Shown here in pieces: positions 8,218-16,474 of a stretch of DNA of 64,000 bases (position 1 is its first letter; every line of letters begins with the position of its first letter). The translations under genes and the position numbers were made by a program. The DNA is taken from NCBI RefSeq assembly GCF_001642795.1, contig NZ_LKEH01000017.1, positions 1 to 64,000 of the forward strand. The letters run 5' to 3'. A model generated the notes under the pieces. That model worked only from the letters and a program-made list of their open reading frames with translations. It had not been told where the DNA came from and searched no databases. This DNA is from Pseudomonas viridiflava. Its GTDB lineage: Bacteria > Pseudomonadota > Gammaproteobacteria > Pseudomonadales > Pseudomonadaceae.

Positions 8218-9138
8218 TTACTGCGGCATGACGGATTTCGGCACCAGTGCACCCGGATGCTGAATGACGATACCCGCCAGCCGATGCCCGGCTTCAGCCG
8301 CCTGCTGTGGGTGTTCACCCTTGAGTCGGGCCGCCAGATACGCAGCGCTGAACGAATCCCCGGCGGCCGTGGTGTCGACTACCCGCTCTACCTTTTGCGT
8401 GGGAATCTCGAAACGCTTGCCGTCGGTTTCCACGATGCAGCTCTGTGCGCCCCGCTTGATGACGATTTCATCAATCCCGCGCTGCCGATAGGCCGTCAGC
8501 AACTGGTCGGTGTCGGTATATCCGTACAGCGCCTGCTCGTCGTCTTCGGTCAGCAATGCCAGGTCCACATACGGCAGGCAGGCAAGATAAGCCTCACGTG
8601 CCTGCTCGACACTGGCCCACAACCGGGGCCGGTAGTTGTTGTCAAAGGCAACCTTGGCACCGCGTGAGCGGGCCTTGGCGAGCATCATGAGCAAACGCGA
8701 CCGGCCTTCGGCACCCAGCACCGCCAAGGTGATGCCGCTGAAATACAGCACATCGTAACTGGTCAATGCGGCGAGAATCGGCTCGGCTGCCGGTGTCATG
8801 AAGCAGTCGCGCACTGCTGCCTCGTTGCGCCAGTACAGAAACCGTCGCTCGCCATTGGCATCGGTCTGGATGCAGTACAGCCCCGGCAAGCGGCCTGGCA
8901 GGCGCTGCACCTTGCCCAGACCGATCCCCTCTTCCGACCAGACCTTGCACATGGCATCGCTGAAGCTGTCGTCGCCGAGCGCGGTGACGTAGTCCACCTG
9001 CCCGCTGCCCAGCAAGCGGGCCAGATAGACCGCCGTGTTCAAGGTGTCCCCACCAAAGCTCTGGCGCAGACTGCCGTCAGCATGCTGCTGCAACTCGATC
9101 ATGCATTCGCCGATCAAGGCGACACGTGGAAGGCTCAT
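8218..9138 (-). CDS. kdgK: PfkB-family sugar kinase, probable 2-dehydro-3-deoxygluconokinase
   Basis: A 306-residue ribokinase/PfkB-family kinase with the N-terminal GECMIELQ segment and Gly-rich FGGDTLNTAVYLARL. The C-terminal signature DTTAAGDSFSAAYLAARL carries the catalytic Asp and an alanine where many PfkB kinases have glycine. The pattern fits 2-keto-3-deoxygluconate (KDG) kinases, which make KDPG for the Entner-Doudoroff aldolase. It is the last gene of the operon at 8218-14685, 29 bases after the ammonia-lyase gene, with AGGAG ahead of the ATG. An ammonia-lyase acting on D-glucosaminate would give exactly KDG, which supports this substrate. Confidence 0.78.
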   Translation of the reverse strand: MSLPRVALIGECMIELQQHADGSLRQSFGGDTLNTAVYLARLLGSGQVDYVTALGDDSFSDAMCKVWSEEGIGLGKVQRLPGRLPGLYCIQTDANGERRFLYWRNEAAVRDCFMTPAAEPILAALTSYDVLYFSGITLAVLGAEGRSRLLMMLAKARSRGAKVAFDNNYRPRLWASVEQAREAYLACLPYVDLALLTEDDEQALYGYTDTDQLLTAYRQRGIDEIVIKRGAQSCIVETDGKRFEIPTQKVERVVDTTAAGDSFSAAYLAARLKGEHPQQAAEAGHRLAGIVIQHPGALVPKSVMPQ

Positions 9139-9167
9139 GTGGCGGTCACTCCTCTGTACGCGTGGAA

Positions 9168-10373
9168 TCAGAAGTACGTGCTGAAGGGCTCGATCACCCG
9201 CAGGTCATCATCCACCAGGCAACCTGAACGCCACTTGTCGAAGGTGAGACATGGATGCGATGTGCCGAAGGCGATGATGTCGCCCACCTTCAGCTCACAA
9301 TCGGGCGCCACGGTCATGAACGCGTGCTGATCCATCACAGCCGTGACCTTGCAGCCGCTGACGTCATCGCCGCTGGCAGGCAGTACACCCGCCTTGTAAC
9401 GGCGCAACGGATTCGGCATGCCTGCGTCATAGGCGACATCACGCTTGCCCATGGCGATGACCGCAAAGCCTGGCTCCGGCATGGACTGCACGTGGGCCCA
9501 GACTTCCAGCGCCGGTCGTAGCGCTTCGCTCAGCTCGGCACGCCGGTCCAGCACGCAGCATTGCGCATCCTTGTAGATGCCATGGTCGTGCACCACATAA
9601 CTGCCGGGGCGCAATACGCTGAGAAACCGCTCGCGCACCGCCTGCTCATCGAACGCCTCGGCGATCAGGTCATACCAGGCCGAACCTGACGCGGTGACGA
9701 TCGGCCGATCCAGCGCGAACGCGCCCTTGTCCTGCAATTCGACCGCCAGGCGCACCAGCGAAGCCGCAAATGCCTTAATGCCACTGATGGCGTGATCACC
9801 ATGAATCACGCCTTCGTAACCCTCGATCCCGGTCAACGCCAACGAAGGCTGTGCCAGAACGGCGTCTGCCAACTCGAGCACCTGGGCTTCGGTGCGACAA
9901 CCGCAACGTCCGCCCGGCACACCGTACTCGATCATCACGTTCAAGCGCAGACCACGCTCGGCGAAGAATGCGCCCAGTGCAGCGACATTGTCCGGATGGT
10001 CGACCATGCAGTGAAATTCGAAGGTCGAATCCGCCAGCAGCTCGGCAATCAGCGCCATGTTGGGCTGGCCGACCAACTGGTTGGCCATCAGGATACGGCG
10101 CACGCCATGGGCATACGCGGCCTGGGTCTGTACCGCGGTCGCCAGTGTCATGCCCCAGGCGCCCTCCTCGATCTGCCGCCGGAACAGCGCGGGCACCATG
10201 CTGGTCTTGCCATGCGGTGCCAGTTCGGCGCCGCTGTTGGTCGCGAAGGTCTGCATCCAGCGAATGTTGTGATCAAGCGCCTGCTGGTGAACGACCAGCG
10301 CAGGCAGGCTGACGTCGCTGACCAGACTGTCTCCCGGCCGGGCGAAACCCTTATCGATGACGGCAATGCTCAT
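9168..10373 (-). CDS. DSD1-type PLP-dependent amino acid ammonia-lyase, possible D-glucosaminate dehydratase
   Basis: A 401-residue fold-type III PLP enzyme: an alanine-racemase-like N-terminal barrel followed by a D-serine-dehydratase-like C-terminal domain. The PLP lysine is probably K56 in APHGKTSM. The metal-binding pair typical of the family is seen as H373 and C375 in TSHPCLTFDKW. The family holds D-threonine aldolases, eukaryotic-type D-serine dehydratases and the Pseudomonas D-glucosaminate dehydratase. The neighbouring KDG-type kinase and RidA point to the last of these: D-glucosaminate to 2-keto-3-deoxygluconate plus ammonia. AGGAG stands 7 bases ahead of the ATG. Substrate assignment is inference. 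Confidence 0.75.
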   Translation of the reverse strand: MSIAVIDKGFARPGDSLVSDVSLPALVVHQQALDHNIRWMQTFATNSGAELAPHGKTSMVPALFRRQIEEGAWGMTLATAVQTQAAYAHGVRRILMANQLVGQPNMALIAELLADSTFEFHCMVDHPDNVAALGAFFAERGLRLNVMIEYGVPGGRCGCRTEAQVLELADAVLAQPSLALTGIEGYEGVIHGDHAISGIKAFAASLVRLAVELQDKGAFALDRPIVTASGSAWYDLIAEAFDEQAVRERFLSVLRPGSYVVHDHGIYKDAQCCVLDRRAELSEALRPALEVWAHVQSMPEPGFAVIAMGKRDVAYDAGMPNPLRRYKAGVLPASGDDVSGCKVTAVMDQHAFMTVAPDCELKVGDIIAFGTSHPCLTFDKWRSGCLVDDDLRVIEPFSTYF

Positions 10374-10397
10374 CAGTAATCTCCTGCTGAAAACACG

Positions 10398-11180
10398 TTA
10401 TTCGTTGATTCGGCGAGCCAGGCCGTTGGCACTGTCGATCAGCACCCGGCGATAGTCGCTGTAATGAGTCTTGGCATCGGCACGCGGCGCAACGATGCAC
10501 AGGGTGGCGATGCATTGGCCCTGCTCGTTCCTGACCGGCGCGGCGAAGCAATGCGTGAAGGTGTCGGCCACGCTGTCGAAGGAAAAGAAACCTTCCTCAC
10601 CCGCCTTGCGGATCTCGCTCAGAAAGGTGTCCAGCGGCAGCCGTTCGCCGCCCGGCAGAATGAAGTCTTCCGGGTCGATCAGGTCGATGATCTCCTGGTC
10701 ACTGAGGTGGCTGAGCAGCAGGCGCCCGGAAGCCGTCCAGGGAATCGGCGCGTTTTCACCAATGTCCGAAGATATCCGGAAATGCCGCTCGCCTTCTTTC
10801 ATCAGCGCCACGGTGTACTTACGGCCATTGAGCAGGCACATCTGCGCAGTTTCCCGGGTCTGGCTGACAATCTCACCCAGGCACACCTCTGCTTCGCGAG
10901 TGAAATCAAAATGCCGCAAGTGCGCCTGGCCCAGAAAATACAGCTGGCGACCGAGGTACACATGTCCGTCCTTGCCGACCGGCTCCAGAATCCGTCGCTC
11001 CAGCAGTGAAGCCACCAGCTCGTAGATCGTGGACTTGGGGCTGCCGATGCCGCTGGCAATCTCATTGGGCCGCATGGGCGTGGCTTTTTCCTTGAGGAAG
11101 TCGAGGATGTCGAACGCCCGGTCCAGCCCGCGGGCACGGCGCTTGATGGTGTCTTCGCTCGCTTGAGTCACGTCGGTCAT
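10398..11180 (-). CDS. IclR-family transcriptional regulator
   Basis: A 260-residue regulator with an N-terminal winged helix-turn-helix (LDRAFDILDFLKEKATPMRP, then GSPKSTIYELVASLLER) and a C-terminal IclR effector-binding domain (SSDIGENAPIPWTASGRLLLSHL; ending CIATLCIVAPRADAKTHYSDYRR). It sits inside the operon it probably controls, between ridA and the ammonia-lyase gene. A plausible operator is the 14-bp palindrome at 14714-14727 upstream of the first operon gene, whose TCCGC/GCGGA arms resemble sites of several IclR-family regulators. The effector may be the substrate or a KDG-like intermediate; that is inference. Confidence 0.85.
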   Translation of the reverse strand: MTDVTQASEDTIKRRARGLDRAFDILDFLKEKATPMRPNEIASGIGSPKSTIYELVASLLERRILEPVGKDGHVYLGRQLYFLGQAHLRHFDFTREAEVCLGEIVSQTRETAQMCLLNGRKYTVALMKEGERHFRISSDIGENAPIPWTASGRLLLSHLSDQEIIDLIDPEDFILPGGERLPLDTFLSEIRKAGEEGFFSFDSVADTFTHCFAAPVRNEQGQCIATLCIVAPRADAKTHYSDYRRVLIDSANGLARRINE

Positions 11181-11236
11181 CTGCTGCTATCCATAGTGTT
11201 GAGCCGCCAGCGCGGGCTGGCGGCAAATCTGAGCCG

Positions 11237-11623
11237 CTACTTCTGCCGATAGGCGATGCAATCGATCTCGACTTTGCAGTCCACCATCATGTTGGCCTGT
11301 ACACAAGCGCGTGCGGGTGCGTGCTCCGGCGTGAAGTACTCACCGAAGACCTTGTTGAAGCTCCAGAAGTCGCGTGGATCTTCCAGCCAGACGCCGACGC
11401 GGATCACATCCTTGAGCTCGTAACCGGCCTCTTCCAGGATGGCGATCAGGTTGCGCATGGTCTGATGGGTCTGCTCGACGATACCGCCGACGATGATCTC
11501 GCCGTCCACCGCCGGGACCTGCCCGGAGACGTGCAGCCAGCCATCGGCTTCGACGGCGCGGGCAAATGGACGGGGCTGGCCGCCCCCGGCAGTGCTGCCA
11601 GCACCATAACGGGTAATGCTCAT
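11237..11623 (-). CDS. RidA family (YjgF/YER057c/UK114) enamine/imine deaminase
   Basis: A 128-residue RidA-family protein with RPFARAVEADGWLHVSGQVP near the N-terminus and an arginine in ARACVQANMMVDCKVEIDCIAY near the C-terminus, where RidA proteins bind the carboxylate of the imine substrate. RidA enzymes hydrolyse reactive enamine/imine intermediates released by PLP-dependent dehydratases, so its place in an operon with such an enzyme is biochemically sensible. GAAGGAG precedes the ATG. The gene lies 22 bases after the ATPase gene and 56 bases before the regulator. Confidence 0.85.
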   Translation of the reverse strand: MSITRYGAGSTAGGGQPRPFARAVEADGWLHVSGQVPAVDGEIIVGGIVEQTHQTMRNLIAILEEAGYELKDVIRVGVWLEDPRDFWSFNKVFGEYFTPEHAPARACVQANMMVDCKVEIDCIAYRQK

Positions 11624-11645
11624 GGGGTTCTCCTTCTTGAAAATA

Positions 11646-12437
11646 TTAAAACCGGATGTTTTTGAGAAATTCGCTCAGGCGCGCTGACTTGGGTTGCTCG
11701 AACAGCGCCTTGGGCGGGCCCTGCTCCTCGATACGGCCCTGATTCATGAACACAATCTGATCGGACACTTCGTAAGCGAATCGCATCTCATGGGTGACCA
11801 GCAACATGGTCATGCCCTCTTCCGCCAGGTCCTTGATGACATTCAGCACTTCGCCGACCAGTTCCGGGTCCAGCGCCGAAGTCACTTCATCGAACAGCAT
11901 CAGACTGGGATTCATGGCGATGGCTCGGGCAATTGCCACGCGCTGCTGCTGACCGCCAGACAACTGGCCGGGGAAGTGATCGCGCCTCGACAACAGGCCA
12001 ACCCGATCCAGCCATTTCTCGGCCAGCGCCACGGCCTGGTCCTTGGGCATCTTTTTGACCTTGAGCAGCCCGAGCGTCACGTTTTGCAGCGCACTCAAAT
12101 GCGGAAACAGGTTGAACTGCTGGAACGCCATACCCGTCATGGCTCTGTGTTGAGCAATAAGGCGCTCGGGATGACGGGTGCGCTTGCCATTGATTTCGCT
12201 GTAACCGATGTCCTGGCCTTCCAGCCGGATGTGTCCGCCCTGGAACTCTTCCAGCAGGTTGACGCAGCGCAGCAGCGTGGTCTTGCCCGAGCCACTGGAG
12301 CCGATCAGGGTCACGACATTGCCTTTTTGCATGCGCAGATCGACGCCCTTGAGCACTTCGACAGTGCCGTAGGATTTGTGCAGGCCCTCGATGCTGAGCA
12401 ACGCGGGTGAAAGCGTTTTGGTCTGGGTTTGTGTCAT
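11646..12437 (-). CDS. Polar amino acid-type ABC transporter ATP-binding protein
   Basis: A 263-residue ABC ATPase of the GlnQ/HisP type: Walker [14 protein letters not shown]-loop [19 protein letters not shown], signature [19 protein letters not shown], Walker [21 protein letters not shown] and switch region [20 protein letters not shown]. Glutamate follows the Walker B aspartate as expected. The start overlaps the preceding permease stop by 4 bases. It powers the importer made with the two permeases and the binding protein at 12434-14685. Confidence 0.88.
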   Translation of the reverse strand: MTQTQTKTLSPALLSIEGLHKSYGTVEVLKGVDLRMQKGNVVTLIGSSGSGKTTLLRCVNLLEEFQGGHIRLEGQDIGYSEINGKRTRHPERLIAQHRAMTGMAFQQFNLFPHLSALQNVTLGLLKVKKMPKDQAVALAEKWLDRVGLLSRRDHFPGQLSGGQQQRVAIARAIAMNPSLMLFDEVTSALDPELVGEVLNVIKDLAEEGMTMLLVTHEMRFAYEVSDQIVFMNQGRIEEQGPPKALFEQPKSARLSEFLKNIRF

Positions 12438-13096
12438 GGCAAGGCCACCCGTTTTTCGATGTGTCGCCCAAGCAGCTCAATGGCGTAGTTGATGAGGAAG
12501 AACAGAAAACCGGCGAACAGGTAGAATTCCAGCGTCATGAAGGTCCGGGCGATCACCTGTTGGGTGCTGAGCAGCAGTTCGGCCACGCCGATCACCGACA
12601 GCAGGGTCGAAGCCTTGACGATCTCGGTCGAGGAGTTGACCCAGGTCGGCAGGATCTGGCGCATGGCCTGCGGCAACAGCACGTAGCGCAGCGACTGGCC
12701 GAACCGCAGCCCGATTGCCTTGCCTGCCTCCAGTTGTCCGCGCGGAATCGCCTGCAGGGCACCGCGTACGATTTCCGACACGTGTGAGCCGCAGAACAGT
12801 GTCAGTCCCAGCGCACCGGCCTGAAAGGCACTGATCTGCCAGCCCAGCGCGGGCACCATGTAGAACACCGCGAGCACCAGCACGAACACCGGCGTGCCGC
12901 GAATGAGATCGACGTACAGCCGAATCGGCAGGCGCGCAAAAAATCCGCCGTAGGTCAGCACCAGACCGGCGAACATGCCGATCAGGGTGCCGAACAGAAT
13001 GGCCAGCGCCGAACACTGAATACTGGTCAGAAAACCCGACCACAGCACTTCACGGGCATTCCACACTTCCTGCAGCCAGCCAGGGGGTTGATACAT
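12434..13096 (-). CDS. Amino acid-type ABC transporter permease, second subunit
   Basis: A 220-residue inner-membrane permease of the HisM/HisQ (His/Glu/Gln/Arg/opine) type. [27 protein letters not shown] is followed by the docking loop [23 protein letters not shown] and [25 protein letters not shown] precedes the ATG. It starts 9 bases after the companion permease ends, which implies a heterodimeric membrane channel. Confidence 0.85.
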   Translation of the reverse strand: MYQPPGWLQEVWNAREVLWSGFLTSIQCSALAILFGTLIGMFAGLVLTYGGFFARLPIRLYVDLIRGTPVFVLVLAVFYMVPALGWQISAFQAGALGLTLFCGSHVSEIVRGALQAIPRGQLEAGKAIGLRFGQSLRYVLLPQAMRQILPTWVNSSTEIVKASTLLSVIGVAELLLSTQQVIARTFMTLEFYLFAGFLFFLINYAIELLGRHIEKRVALP

Positions 13097-13105
13097 GACA
13101 GCCTC

Positions 13106-13768
13106 CTAACGGCGAATCGCCAGATGTTGTTCGAGGGCGCGCAGCAGCATGGCGATCGCATAGCAGGCCACCACATAGAGCGCAGTGGTCACCAGCCAGG
13201 TTTCGATCACCCGGTAGCTTTCGACATTGATCTTGCGTGCGTAGTAGGTCAGTTCCGGCACTGCGATGGCTGCGGCCAGCGAGGTGTCCTTGAACAGTGA
13301 AATGAAATTGTTGGACAGCGCTGGCAGCACGTTACGCAACATCACCGGAACCACGATGTACGCCCTCACCTGCCACTCGCCAAGACCGATAGCCAGCCCC
13401 GCTTCACGCTGGCCCTTGTGAATGCTCAGCAGACCGGCGCGAAACACTTCGGTCAGATAAGCGCCTGCGTACAACGACAGGGTGATGACGAACGACGGCA
13501 GCTTGTCCAGACGAATGCCCAGGCCCGGCAGCGCGAAGTAGATCAACAGAATGAGCACCAGAATGGGTGTGTTTCGCACCACCGTCACGTAGATCGACGC
13601 CACGATACGCAACGCGCGGTAACGCGACAGCAGCGCGAACGCGTTCATCAGACCGATCACACAGCCGATGGCAATCGAGATCAGGGCCAGTTCCAGACCG
13701 AGGCCCAGCCCCGCCAGCAGACTCGGAAAATCGCGCCAGACGGCATCAAAATTCAACTGATAGTTCAT
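13106..13768 (-). CDS. Amino acid-type ABC transporter permease, first subunit
   Basis: A 220-residue permease of the same family: ASIYVTVVRNTPILVLILLIYFALPGLG, then the docking loop EVFRAGLLSIHKGQREAGLAIGL. The reading frame stays open for 41 codons upstream, but the ATG at 13768 is preferred. It opens MNYQLNFDAVWRDFPSLLAG as expected for the family and has ACAGGTAA ahead of it, and the upstream extension has no family features. It is the second gene of the operon, 65 bases after the binding-protein gene. Confidence 0.82.
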   Translation of the reverse strand: MNYQLNFDAVWRDFPSLLAGLGLGLELALISIAIGCVIGLMNAFALLSRYRALRIVASIYVTVVRNTPILVLILLIYFALPGLGIRLDKLPSFVITLSLYAGAYLTEVFRAGLLSIHKGQREAGLAIGLGEWQVRAYIVVPVMLRNVLPALSNNFISLFKDTSLAAAIAVPELTYYARKINVESYRVIETWLVTTALYVVACYAIAMLLRALEQHLAIRR

Positions 13769-13833
13769 GGTTACCTGTACCCGGCAGGGTTGGCATTTCA
13801 GCTCACCCTGCCCTTCAAGAGGTTCGATCCGAC

Positions 13834-14685
13834 TTACTTGTATTCCATCGGGAAGCCAATCGCAGGCACTGGCAGGTCTACGCCAAACCATTGCTTGAAC
13901 GAGGCGGCATAGGCCGGGAATTCGACACCGGTCATGGCTTCATGCAGCGCGGTGTTGACGAAGTTCAACCAATCCTGATCGCCACGCTTGACCGCGCAGG
14001 CATAGGTTTGCGGGCTCCAGGCGAAGGCTGGCGAACGATAGCGGCCAGGGTTCTGCACCATCAGGTACTTGACCGAGGACTGGTCGGTCGCAGCGGTGTC
14101 GGCACGGCCGGAGTTGATGGCCTGGTACATCAGGTCAACGCTGTCGTACTGATCGACCTTGGCCTTGGGCAGCGCCTGATGAACCAGTTCTTCGGCGTAG
14201 ACGTTCTGCAGCACGGCAACCGTTACGCCGTCGCCTGCGGCTTTCAGGTCATCGATTTCCTTGTATTTGCTATTGGCAGGCAACAGCAGCGCGACGCCTT
14301 CCCGGTAGTACGGCAAGGTGAACGCAACCTGTTGGGCACGGCTGGCGGTGACGGTGATGAACTGGCAGCTGATGTCCACCTTGTCCGTCAGCAGATTGGG
14401 AATGCGCGCGTCCGACGACTGGACGACGAACTCGACCTTGCTCGGATCGTTGAACAGGCCTTTGGCGATGATCCTGCCGATGTCGATATCGAACCCCTGC
14501 AACTTGCCGTCCGCCCCCTGAAAGTGCCACGGCGCATTGGTGCTGCCCGTGCCGACCACCAGATTGCCGCGTTTCAATACCGCGTCCAGTTTGCTGCCCT
14601 CTGCTGCTATTGCCGGATTGACCAGGGTGACGGCCGCTGCAAAAGCAAATACACAGGTTTTCAGAAAAGAAGGTCCGTAGCGCAT
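13834..14685 (-). CDS. Transporter substrate-binding protein (SBP_bac_3), first gene of the predicted D-glucosaminate operon
   Basis: A 283-residue periplasmic binding protein with a signal peptide ending near NPAIAAE. The mature protein has the family-3 pattern LDAVLKRGNLVVGTGSTNAPWHF, GKLQGFDIDIGRIIAKGLF, DISCQFITVTASRAQQVAFTLPYY and YDSVDLMYQAINSGRADTAA. Family-3 proteins bind amino acids and related zwitterions, which fits an amino sugar acid. GGAG 8 bases ahead of the ATG at 14685 decides the start over an adjoining GTG at 14688. A 14-bp palindrome lies 28 bases upstream, overlapping the likely promoter. Confidence 0.83.
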   Translation of the reverse strand: MRYGPSFLKTCVFAFAAAVTLVNPAIAAEGSKLDAVLKRGNLVVGTGSTNAPWHFQGADGKLQGFDIDIGRIIAKGLFNDPSKVEFVVQSSDARIPNLLTDKVDISCQFITVTASRAQQVAFTLPYYREGVALLLPANSKYKEIDDLKAAGDGVTVAVLQNVYAEELVHQALPKAKVDQYDSVDLMYQAINSGRADTAATDQSSVKYLMVQNPGRYRSPAFAWSPQTYACAVKRGDQDWLNFVNTALHEAMTGVEFPAYAASFKQWFGVDLPVPAIGFPMEYK

Positions 14686-14713
14686 CACATGAACTCCACC
14701 GGGTTGTCTTTAT

Positions 14714-14727
14714 TCCGCTATAGCGGA
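14714..14727. promoter_or_regulatory. Perfect 14-bp palindrome, candidate IclR-family operator
   Basis: TCCGCTATAGCGGA is its own reverse complement and lies 28 bases ahead of the first operon gene. A further half-site, CGGAAT, sits at 14744-14749, about two helical turns away. TTCCG/CGGAA-type palindromes are typical IclR-family operators and an IclR gene lies in the operon. Binding is a prediction. Confidence 0.55.
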
Positions 14728-15020
14728 TATAGGTATGTAACAACGGAATAGAGAGCAGAAAGTGTGCCACAGAATGCCCGGCAAAAACCGGTTGCGAAAA
14801 AAATGAGGCGAATCAAAGGGCTGGGAATCGCTTTGCGATAGGGCCATTCAACGCTTTGGACACGATGGCGCTACTGAGAGAAACATTTCGGTAACAAAGC
14901 CCCATACCTGGGCGTGCGCGCCGCAAGTGGGCGCACAGAGGTCAAAGGTTGAAAAGACGGGACTGGCGTTGCTTTTTGCAAGCAAAGGCCCGCCAGAGTG
15001 GCAGGCCTGAAGGGCGATGC
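14728..15020. other. Intergenic region between the importer operon and a small lipoprotein gene
   Basis: It holds the operon's upstream region, a short GTGCGC/GCGCAC hairpin (14914-14936) and, at the right end, the terminator of the lipoprotein gene. I see no gene here. Confidence 0.5.
14980..15008 (-). terminator. Probable intrinsic terminator after the small lipoprotein gene
   Basis: Read on the minus strand, AGGCCTGCCA and TGGCGGGCCT form a 10-bp stem (one G-U pair) with a 3-base loop, followed by TTTGCTT. It begins 12 bases after the lipoprotein stop codon. Confidence 0.55.
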
Positions 15021-15368
15021 TTAAAGGCAGGTGGCGATGGCGGCGGAGCGCAGGCCTGTCTGGGTGTCGCTCGGGGCGGCATAGAAATCGACAGAAGACG
15101 CTGCGCCCTGGGGACGCACGTCCGCGAAGTAACGGGTCTCTGTGGTGAACACAGTGAAGCCCCCTCCAGACAGCTTGTCCATGAACACGTCAGCAGAGCT
15201 GCCGAACATGGCTTCGTTCTGCCAGGTCACCTGAATGCACTGGGCGACGGCAGCCGCTGGTTTGGTGCTTGAGAGAATCTTGAACGGTCCGCCTGAACGT
15301 GCCGAATTCGACGGCGCCGCGCATCCGACCAACACCGCTGCCGCAATCACCAGAATCGCTAACTTCAT
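15021..15368 (-). CDS. Small putative lipoprotein of unknown function
   Basis: A 115-residue protein with a lipoprotein signal: MKLAILVIAAAVLVGCAAPS, with lipobox Cys at residue 16. The mature part is short and has no family I recognise; it contains a central CIQVTWQNEAMFG segment. An ATG 15 codons upstream exists, but the start at 15368 is chosen because it gives a normal lipoprotein signal and has GAAGG ahead of it. The protein is probably anchored in the outer or inner membrane. A candidate terminator follows. Confidence 0.65.
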   Translation of the reverse strand: MKLAILVIAAAVLVGCAAPSNSARSGGPFKILSSTKPAAAVAQCIQVTWQNEAMFGSSADVFMDKLSGGGFTVFTTETRYFADVRPQGAASSVDFYAAPSDTQTGLRSAAIATCL

Positions 15369-15416
15369 GTCATGCCTTCGCTGATAAAAAACCGATTCTA
15401 GCACCGCGGTCACCCG

Positions 15417-15860
15417 TCAACCTTCGGCGATTTGCTCTTCGTACTCTTTCACGTACTTGCCCGCCAGGGACTGCTTCTGCTTTTCGTCGAGCAGCTTGCC
15501 AGCCATCTGGAAGAACTTCTGCTCTTCTTCCTTCAAATGGTGGTGCACTTTCTCGGAGAGCTTTTTTGCAGTCGCCAGCCAGGCCGGGCTCGACATTTCG
15601 GTCTCGTCCAGCTCTTCCATCATCTCGTCCATTTCGTGGTGCTCGGAAATGGCGTGACGGCTCAGATCGATGCCGTTGTCGTGCTCCATCAACGGAATAT
15701 AGAAGAAACGTTCTTCAGCGGTTTCATGCGCCTGAAGTTCTTCCTTGAGTTGCTTGTAGGCCTGAGCCCTTGCTTCTGAATCGCCGCTGGTCTGGATCAG
15801 TGCATCGGCATAGCCGCGTTGACGATCATGGCTTTCGCGTAGTGCTTCGAAAATATTCAA
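15417..15860 (-). CDS. Hemerythrin (HHE) domain-containing protein
   Basis: A 147-residue helical protein with the hemerythrin-like ligand pattern: H in RESHDRQRGYAD, H/E in QAHETAEERFFYIPL, H in SEHHEMDEMM, and HHHLKEEEQKFF near the C-terminus. These could bind a di-iron centre for oxygen, NO or redox sensing; bacterial HHE proteins are often stress-linked. The best start is the TTG at 15860, giving the family-like opening MNIFEALRESHD, with GGAG 8 bases upstream. An ATG at 15899 in frame would add 13 residues without family similarity. Confidence 0.8.
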   Translation of the reverse strand: MNIFEALRESHDRQRGYADALIQTSGDSEARAQAYKQLKEELQAHETAEERFFYIPLMEHDNGIDLSRHAISEHHEMDEMMEELDETEMSSPAWLATAKKLSEKVHHHLKEEEQKFFQMAGKLLDEKQKQSLAGKYVKEYEEQIAEG

Positions 15861-15934
15861 GGACTGATCTCCAGTTCGACTTCCGGGTTGTGGAAGCATT
15901 GTTGACTAGACCCTTCGCGAAGATCAGCGGTTCC

Positions 15935-15973
15935 AAAAAATACTGGCGAATCGGCATCTCGCCAGCATTTTGT
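15935..15973 (-). terminator. Intrinsic terminator after the DUF3830 gene
   Basis: On the minus strand CTGGCGA (15965-15959) pairs with TCGCCAG (15949-15943), followed by TATTTTTT. It starts about 13 bases after the stop of the gene at 15986. Confidence 0.75.
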
Positions 15974-15985
15974 CGAACGCAACGC

Positions 15986-16411
15986 TCAAGCCAGCTCGAA
16001 CACCACGTCCTGCGCCCCTTCCCAGAGTGTTTTCACACCCAGCTTGCGCAGGTTTTCCTTGCCCTCGGTGATCGTCAGGAAATGATTACCCGCCAACTGC
16101 CCCATCTTGCTGGCAAAGCAGCACGACCCATACGCCAGGATGATCTCCGTCTCACTGTAGCCGCCGGGATAAAACAGGATATCGCCCACCGAAGGATGAC
16201 TGGTGGCGTTTTCAAAGCCGACCAACGTGTCGTCGAGCTTCAATTCGTAATCGTCCAGCGGCACCCAGCAACCTTCGCCGCTCCAGCGCACATGAATAAA
16301 CTTCTGCTTATAAGGCAGCAGCTTCAAGAACGCAGCGACAGTCTTGGGCGCGTCCGGATTGGTTTCGGCCAGAAACGAATAGCCGCCAGCGGTTATTTTA
16401 ATGAGGGTCAC
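15986..16411 (-). CDS. DUF3830 family protein (cyclophilin-like fold)
   Basis: A 141-residue cytosolic protein matching the DUF3830 family in its closing blocks: VGDILFYPGGYSETEIILAYG and FASKMGQLAGNHFLTITEG. The family is predicted to adopt a small cyclophilin-like beta barrel; its function is unknown, although members often sit near amidohydrolase or transporter genes. The GTG at 16411 is preferred, with AAGGA about 9 bases ahead, over an ATG at 16468 that adds a hydrophobic stretch unlike the family. An intrinsic terminator follows the stop. Confidence 0.7.
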   Translation of the reverse strand: MTLIKITAGGYSFLAETNPDAPKTVAAFLKLLPYKQKFIHVRWSGEGCWVPLDDYELKLDDTLVGFENATSHPSVGDILFYPGGYSETEIILAYGSCCFASKMGQLAGNHFLTITEGKENLRKLGVKTLWEGAQDVVFELA

Positions 16412-16474
16412 TGCCGCGTTTCCTTTGATGATTATCAGGTGGGCGTGAAGGATAAACACTGACGCCATCAGACG

